From NCBI GenBank assembly GCA_002887195.1, contig PJAB01000853.1, positions 1-19,787 on the forward strand: DNA of 19,787 nt. The letters run 5' to 3'. The DNA comes from Chrysochromulina parva. Lineage: Eukaryota; Haptophyta; Prymnesiales; Chrysochromulinaceae. This document shows positions 15,332 through 19,787 of the stretch, piece after piece. The notes below the pieces were generated by a model, which saw nothing but the letters and a program-made list of their open reading frames with translations, was not told where the DNA came from and did not search any database. The position numbers and the translations under genes are program-made. Each line of letters opens with the position of its first letter. Position 1 is the stretch's first letter.

Positions 15332-16087
15332 TCAGCTCCAGTTTCCAATTTCGTTCGCCGACATGATCTGTCGCACGTTGATGAGGCAGCCGCACGCAAA
15401 CTGGCGTAGCCGCGGGTGATCTAAGGCGTCGGCGAATGGCATGGAGGTGGCGCCGGCTTCAGCTTGGGGCCTCCCCGCCGCAATTTGCTGCAGCTGTGCA
15501 AGGACGCCACTCGTCTGGAGCAAGGTGACCTCATTCAAGCCCGTCATTTGATTCCGGATCGCGCCGAGCGCGTACATGACCGTGAGAGGGCTTGCGCTTT
15601 GCGCGTGTGGCAGAAGCCGCTCGAAGGAGCCGAGCGTGCGAAACGCGTGGAGCGTGGCGTCAGCCGCCTCATCGACGTCGTGCGTCGACAGGTTCCCAAT
15701 GAGCAGGAGAGTGGCCTGCGTCACGCGCTGGTCGGCATGATCGAGCAGTCGGACAAGCGATTCGAGCGCGGGACCAGCACGCATCGCCGCACCGATTGCC
15801 GCACCATCGTCTCGACATGAGCTGTCGAGCAGGACGGCGAGATGCATCACTGCCGCAGCGATGGCCTCGCCATCGTTGCAGGCCGTAGCTGCAGCCAGCG
15901 CTTCGATGAGTGCGCCAACAATCGATGCTGCCGGTGGCCACTGCAAGACTACGTTGCGCGGAGTCGTGGGACCCTCGAGCGATTCCTGTGCTGACACGAA
16001 CGTGGCGCTCGTCGTCGGCCGGTCCGATCCCGACTCCACGTCACCAAACTCACACCAGGGCAGCGCGCCCGCGTTGAAGTCCTCCAT
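15332..16087 (-). CDS. Armadillo/HEAT-like helical repeat protein
   Basis: The product is 251 residues. From residue 55 onward it consists of amphipathic helices with the armadillo spacing: IVGALIEALAAA, AIAAAVMHLAVLLD, ALESLVRLLDHADQRVTQATLLLIGNLSTHD, SFERLLPHAQSASPLTVMYALGAIRNQMTG, VLAQLQQIAAG and RLRQFACGCLINVRQIM. About four repeats can be counted. Such domains are protein-binding scaffolds; no partner can be named. Residues 1-50 are acidic and Ser/Thr-rich, probably disordered. The start is ATG at 16085-16087 and the stop TGA. Further upstream exons cannot be excluded. It has the same orientation as the EF-hand membrane-protein gene upstream. Confidence 0.75.
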   Translation of the reverse strand: MEDFNAGALPWCEFGDVESGSDRPTTSATFVSAQESLEGPTTPRNVVLQWPPAASIVGALIEALAAATACNDGEAIAAAVMHLAVLLDSSCRDDGAAIGAAMRAGPALESLVRLLDHADQRVTQATLLLIGNLSTHDVDEAADATLHAFRTLGSFERLLPHAQSASPLTVMYALGAIRNQMTGLNEVTLLQTSGVLAQLQQIAAGRPQAEAGATSMPFADALDHPRLRQFACGCLINVRQIMSANEIGNWS

Positions 16088-16464
16088 GGCCCGGAAGGTC
16101 CCGCCGTTGTTTGCGCTCTCAACACCGTGTGGACCACCCGCGGGCCCTCAGATTGGCCACAACGACATCCTGGAATTTTCGGTTCGGTTTGTGCTGCAAT
16201 TGTTGTGCGAGCAAACGGTTTTGACGAGATCGTGCAATTTGTTTTGCTCTTTTGCAACGTGCATGTAAAAACACCATTGACGACGCGACACGAAAACACA
16301 TACCGGTACCGGTACCCACAAGGGCTCAACTTTTCACATGTCAATCGCAGTCAAGACACGGCCACAGTGGAGGCTCGGCCGGCGGAGTCGGCGGCAGCCT
16401 GCTGCATCCTTCGCCACGCAGGCAGCGGTCCACTTCGATCAAATTCGCGGACTCGACCTTCTTC
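16088..16464. other. Intergenic region upstream of the armadillo-like gene
   Basis: This holds the 3' end of the four-pass EF-hand gene and the promoter of the armadillo-like gene, both on the minus strand. A 14-base palindrome TACCGGTACCGGTA lies at 16301-16314, and a relatively AT-rich stretch covers about 16170-16290. No gene is seen. Confidence 0.4.
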
Positions 16465-17322
16465 TTAAGCTTGCGGCTGCTGATTAATTTGATCCTTGCT
16501 CGTCATCAGCCGCCACGCGCGCCCGGGCAGGTTCGTCACGAAGCCGGTTGCTTCCTTCCAGCTCACGGACCCGTCCTTGTCCTCGTCGAGCTGATCGAGG
16601 GCGAGCCGGAGAGCGACGCGGACCGCGATCGCAGAGCCGAAGGCGGTGAGGAAGGCGCACACGAGCGGCATCGGGTGTGCAAAGGAGGAGCGCTCGAGCA
16701 GAAGTTGTACCGAAAGCCGACCCCACCGGGCAACCAAGCCCGTGTAGCCGCCGTACGTGATCGATTTAGAATTGTTGTAGGCAACCATGAAAGCCGCCGA
16801 GGCTAATGTAAGCCACATCGCCGCCCACGACATTTCTTTGGCCCGTCGCAGCTCGTAGCGCACGCGCAGCGCCTGTGCGACGACGAAGGCGAGCAATCCG
16901 GTCCCAAACGAGGCGCGTACCGAGACGTACTCGAACTCGAAGTGCGACCTCATCATTGCGATCAGTGAAGTGGCCTCAGTGACCCCGGAGACGCCCGCTG
17001 AGCACTGGAGGTTCACGATGGCGTGGGTGGAGATGAAGATGCACAGGATTGTGCTACTGAAGCATGCTAGCTGAAGCAGCAGGTACATGTTTCGAAGGGC
17101 CGTCCACGCACGGGACTTTTTAACGTCGTCTGGTGCCGACTGCAGTGCGAATGCGTCCTTGATCGCCGCTGCTGCCACAAGTGCGGCAGGCGTTCGCAGC
17201 GAGTTGAAGAAGTTCACTCCGTCGCTTGCGAAGGACTTCAAAACAGCGGACGAGGCGGCGGCGGAGGCGGTGGAGGCGACCGCGGAAATGGTGGAGAGGG
17301 CTGGAGCGACTAAGACGACCAT
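16465..17322 (-). CDS. Four-pass membrane protein with one C-terminal EF-hand
   Basis: The product is 285 residues. Residues 1-30 are hydrophobic/Ala-Ser-rich and might be a leader. Hydrophobic segments lie at about 78-104, 137-156, 167-183 and 217-240. Directly after the last one is a canonical EF-hand loop DEDKDGSVSWKE (246-257), placing the calcium site on the face of the membrane reached by the C-terminus. I do not recognise the membrane domain. A calcium-regulated channel, transporter or organelle-membrane protein are possible, but this is inference. The start is ATG at 17320-17322, stop TAA. It is divergent from EXO1. Confidence 0.8.
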   Translation of the reverse strand: MVVLVAPALSTISAVASTASAAASSAVLKSFASDGVNFFNSLRTPAALVAAAAIKDAFALQSAPDDVKKSRAWTALRNMYLLLQLACFSSTILCIFISTHAIVNLQCSAGVSGVTEATSLIAMMRSHFEFEYVSVRASFGTGLLAFVVAQALRVRYELRRAKEMSWAAMWLTLASAAFMVAYNNSKSITYGGYTGLVARWGRLSVQLLLERSSFAHPMPLVCAFLTAFGSAIAVRVALRLALDQLDEDKDGSVSWKEATGFVTNLPGRAWRLMTSKDQINQQPQA

Positions 17323-17498
17323 CGCGATTGCGCCAGTTCACAGAAGAGTAACGGAAAAAATCCGATGCCATCTCGATGTCTCAAACTTCCAAAAATTACG
17401 TGTGTCCACTCAAAAGTGCTCACAAAGGATCTCGCACAACGCTGTGTCACACCGCCGCGCCGAAGGCGAGCAGCGCACGAGCGCCTTGTCACCGTCCC
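17323..17498. promoter_or_regulatory. Putative bidirectional promoter, EF-hand membrane protein / EXO1
   Basis: The 176-base gap separates two divergent starts. The open frame upstream of the EXO1 Met (from 17376) carries no ATG that fits the family, so I treat it as leader. No core element is clear. Confidence 0.4.
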
Positions 17499-19454
17499 AT
17501 GGGGATCATCGGCTTGCTCGATTTCGTGCGGCCGGCGTGCGAGCCGGATGTGCACGTTGGGCGCTTCCGCGGGCAGTACCTCGCGGTAGATGCCTCCGGC
17601 TGGCTGCACCGCGGTGCGCACTCTTGCTCCTCCGACCTTGCGCAAGACAAGCACACTGAGCGCTACCTGGGCTTCTCGCTGCGGATGATCGCACTGTGCC
17701 GTGAGCACGGCGTTGAGCTGCTCTTCGTCTTCGACGGAGCGCCGGCTGTCATGAAGGCACGCACCAACGCGCTGCGCGCAGAGCAGCGCGAGGCGGCGCT
17801 CGCACAAGGTCATCAGCTGCTTGCCGAGGGCCATCGCACAGAAGCGAGCGCCGCCTTCGGCCGCGCCGTCCGCGTGACAGCGGCGATGCGCCGCCGGCTC
17901 ATCGCGGCGCTTCGAAAGCAGCGCGTCGCATTCGTCGTCGCGCCCTACGAGGCCGACGCGCAGCTCGCTTTCCTGGTGCGTGCAGGCCACTGTGCCGCAG
18001 CTATCAGTGAGGACTCGGACCTTCTCGTGTACGGGTGCCCGTGCGTGCTGTTCAAGCTCGATGCGTCGGGACACGGCCGGCTCGCGCTCTTCGACAACCT
18101 GCGCCTCGCCGAGCGCGACGGTGTGCCACTCTTTGACGGCGCATGGCCAGGCGAGTGGCAAGCGTGGGCCGAGACTCTCCTCGTAGACCTCGCCATCCTC
18201 GCAGGCTGCGACTACATGTCCGGCGTGCCAGGCGTGGGCGTCAAGACGGCGCACGCGCTGCTGCGTGAGCATCAGAGCCTCGAGGCGTGTCTGTCTGCCG
18301 CCCTCCACAAGCGCGGGGGTTTGGCAGCCACACTCGCCGCCGGATGCAGCAGCGGCGGCGGGGGCGCCCGCGCACATGAGCGCGCGGAGCTGCTCGCCGA
18401 CTTGCTCGACAACGCGAACCTCGTGCGGCAGACGTTTTGGCACCAGCTCGTGTACGACCCGACGAGCGCGCGCGTGGTACCCCTGCGCCGCGACGGTGCG
18501 CCGCGCTCACGCTGCTTCCACCTCGGCGAGCCGATCGAGGCCGGCCTCGCGCACGCCATCTGCATCGATGCCACCGTGGATGCGGAGACGCTCGAGGACG
18601 TGAGTAGACTATTCGAGGGTCTGCCGCCACCCGCCCCGCTGCCGCCGTGCGCGTCGCTGCCGGCGCCTGCGCAACCGCTGCCGCCAGCCGCATGGTCCTT
18701 CGCGTCCGTGGCTGAAGTGCCTGCGACCGAAGCGGCCGCGGTGGAGGAAGCTGCCGGAGTCGCGCCGGCCGAGGTGGCGTCGGCGATGGAGGCGGTCGAG
18801 GGGGAAAGGTTTCAACAACCAGCAGAGGCGCCAGCGCCGGCAGCGGGCACACTCAGGACCGATGGTGATGAGCACGAGTACGAGCACGCAACGCAGCGGG
18901 GCATGCTCTCGACCCGCACCACTACGGCGCGCCTTGCCGCTGCCGTGGCCCCCGGTGGCCACGAGCCTGCCAGAGCCGCACCAGCGGCTCCGAATGAAGG
19001 ACGGGCGACCACCTCGCGCTTCTTCGAAGCGGCGGCCGCGGCAGCATGCGATGTAGGCGTGCCACACGGACCTTCGGAGGCTTCCGCGGCGTTCTCGTGC
19101 TTTCGCAATGGCGTACCGGTGCACGGCCAAGCGCCGCCGCCGCGTGCACCGCCTCAACCGCCGGCTCAACTGCCTCGACCATCGCCAGTGCCGCCTCTGC
19201 GTGGGCCGGCACGATCCTTGCCATTTGGCGACGGTTTGGATTCCGCACAGATCGTGCCACAGGTTGCATGGGTCGACCTGGGTCACGCGCGCAGTGGTGG
19301 CGCAGGCGGATCATCGCAGGCGGTAGGAGACTGTTCGGCCATCTCTGCCCGGAAGACGAGCAGCGGCTTGCGGCTACGAGTCTCGCAGGTGCCATCCATG
19401 ACAGCTGGCTTCCTCAAGCGCTTCCGGCAGGGTGCGCCACCGCCACCGCGGTGA
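17499..19454 (+). CDS. EXO1: Exonuclease 1 (Rad2/XPG family)
   Basis: The 651-residue product begins MGIIGLLDFV, the invariant N-terminus that fixes the start at 17499; the free Gly2 region is part of the active site in this family. All acidic metal ligands are present: D31, D79, E151, D153, D172, D174 and D238, in VDASGW, FDGAP, YEADAQL, EDSDLL and GCDYMSGVPGVGVKTA. The latter is the helix-hairpin-helix DNA-binding motif. K86 and R93 match the catalytic helix. By family knowledge it is a 5'-3' exonuclease and flap nuclease in mismatch repair and end resection. The tail from about 350 is Ala/Pro-rich and disordered. It contains TSRFF (505-509), which resembles the MLH1-binding box of Exo1 proteins. 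The gene is apparently intronless and shorter than human EXO1. Confidence 0.93.
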   Translation: MGIIGLLDFVRPACEPDVHVGRFRGQYLAVDASGWLHRGAHSCSSDLAQDKHTERYLGFSLRMIALCREHGVELLFVFDGAPAVMKARTNALRAEQREAALAQGHQLLAEGHRTEASAAFGRAVRVTAAMRRRLIAALRKQRVAFVVAPYEADAQLAFLVRAGHCAAAISEDSDLLVYGCPCVLFKLDASGHGRLALFDNLRLAERDGVPLFDGAWPGEWQAWAETLLVDLAILAGCDYMSGVPGVGVKTAHALLREHQSLEACLSAALHKRGGLAATLAAGCSSGGGGARAHERAELLADLLDNANLVRQTFWHQLVYDPTSARVVPLRRDGAPRSRCFHLGEPIEAGLAHAICIDATVDAETLEDVSRLFEGLPPPAPLPPCASLPAPAQPLPPAAWSFASVAEVPATEAAAVEEAAGVAPAEVASAMEAVEGERFQQPAEAPAPAAGTLRTDGDEHEYEHATQRGMLSTRTTTARLAAAVAPGGHEPARAAPAAPNEGRATTSRFFEAAAAAACDVGVPHGPSEASAAFSCFRNGVPVHGQAPPPRAPPQPPAQLPRPSPVPPLRGPARSLPFGDGLDSAQIVPQVAWVDLGHARSGGAGGSSQAVGDCSAISARKTSSGLRLRVSQVPSMTAGFLKRFRQGAPPPPR

Positions 19455-19787
19455 GGGGAGAGACGGCGGCTTGAGCATGAGACTGAAGGCGGTGCACAGC
19501 TCCGTGCATGAACGCACCCTTCGTGTGCCGTGCAGACGATTCTCGGACGTGAGCTCGTTAAGGGATTGAATGTTTAGAATGCCGCGGGAGCTCGCCATGG
19601 CGCGAGCCCCCCTACGGTCCACACACAGTAACACAGATATACTGGTGGTGAAGGGGATGGTGGTGGGTTCACCAAAAATTGCGCGCGCTAGACGGGCGCG
19701 ATGGCCTGCGCGTTGGCCGGCCTTGGTCTCCGCATCGCGCGGATCGCGGAAACTCCGATCCGTTTTGCGCCGACGGAGGAAACGTCG
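19455..19787. other. 3' flank of EXO1
   Basis: I see no gene, repeat or clear poly(A) signal. A reading frame on the minus strand (19374-19634) shows no recognisable domain. Confidence 0.4.

Noticed and set aside
17310..18443. 377-codon minus-strand frame
   Set aside because: It lies antisense to the conserved EXO1 catalytic domain; GC-rich coding sequence often leaves the opposite frame open, and no domain is visible.
1..19787. tRNA genes
   Set aside because: I looked for GTTCRANYC-type B boxes in the gaps; the few near matches (for example near 3703 and 4098) lie in coding sequence and lack a partner A box and cloverleaf stems.

Overview
The window looks like a gene-dense, GC-rich piece of nuclear DNA from a photosynthetic, plastid-bearing protist. 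A haptophyte is my best guess, but that is inference: no rRNA or other phylogenetic marker is present. Eukaryotic signs are GT-AG introns that repair conserved domains when removed, an EXO1-type Rad2 nuclease, PX and EF-hand proteins, and two proteins (a bacterial-type tyrosyl-tRNA synthetase and a GST-like protein) with hydrophobic plus basic leaders that suggest organelle import. I see 13 protein genes in 19.8 kb, most of them apparently intronless, separated by gaps of about 70 to 750 bases. No tRNA, rRNA, CRISPR array or coding mobile element was recognised.

Layout. 507-1086 (+) is a two-exon EF-hand protein. 1418-3160 (+) is a PP2C phosphatase with an N-terminal NTF2/SnoaL-like domain. 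3598-4590 (-) is a membrane-anchored GNAT acetyltransferase, divergent from a small unknown gene (4857-5333, +). A 746-base gap with an AT-rich double palindrome precedes the organellar TyrRS (6080-7543, -), which shares a 116-base divergent promoter with a DUF218/YdcF-like gene (7660-8544, +). 8737-9657 (-) is a free-standing AlaX-type tRNA-editing protein. 9750-12090 (-) is a four-exon short-chain dehydrogenase with a zinc-knuckle N-terminus. 12163-13860 (-) is a PX-domain multi-pass membrane protein, divergent from a GST-like gene (14036-14803, +). 15332-16087 (-) is an armadillo-like protein. 16465-17322 (-) is a four-pass membrane protein with one EF-hand, divergent from EXO1 (17499-19454, +).

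The genes do not form one pathway. There are loose themes: tRNA charging and proofreading (TyrRS, AlaX), calcium binding (two EF-hand proteins), membrane and lipid signalling (PX protein, PP2C) and DNA repair (EXO1). Four divergent gene pairs probably share short promoters.

The most unusual part is the dehydrogenase gene. All three of its introns, and one coding stretch, carry local tandem duplications. One 63-base intron is bounded by a repeated exon sequence containing AGGT, as expected if a tandem duplication created the intron. A 16-base palindromic micro-element occurs twice in the gene (once in an intron, once in an exon, in opposite orientation), each time between direct repeats. Other points of interest are the NTF2-like/PP2C architecture, the PX-plus-polytopic protein and a possible MLH1-binding motif in the EXO1 tail.
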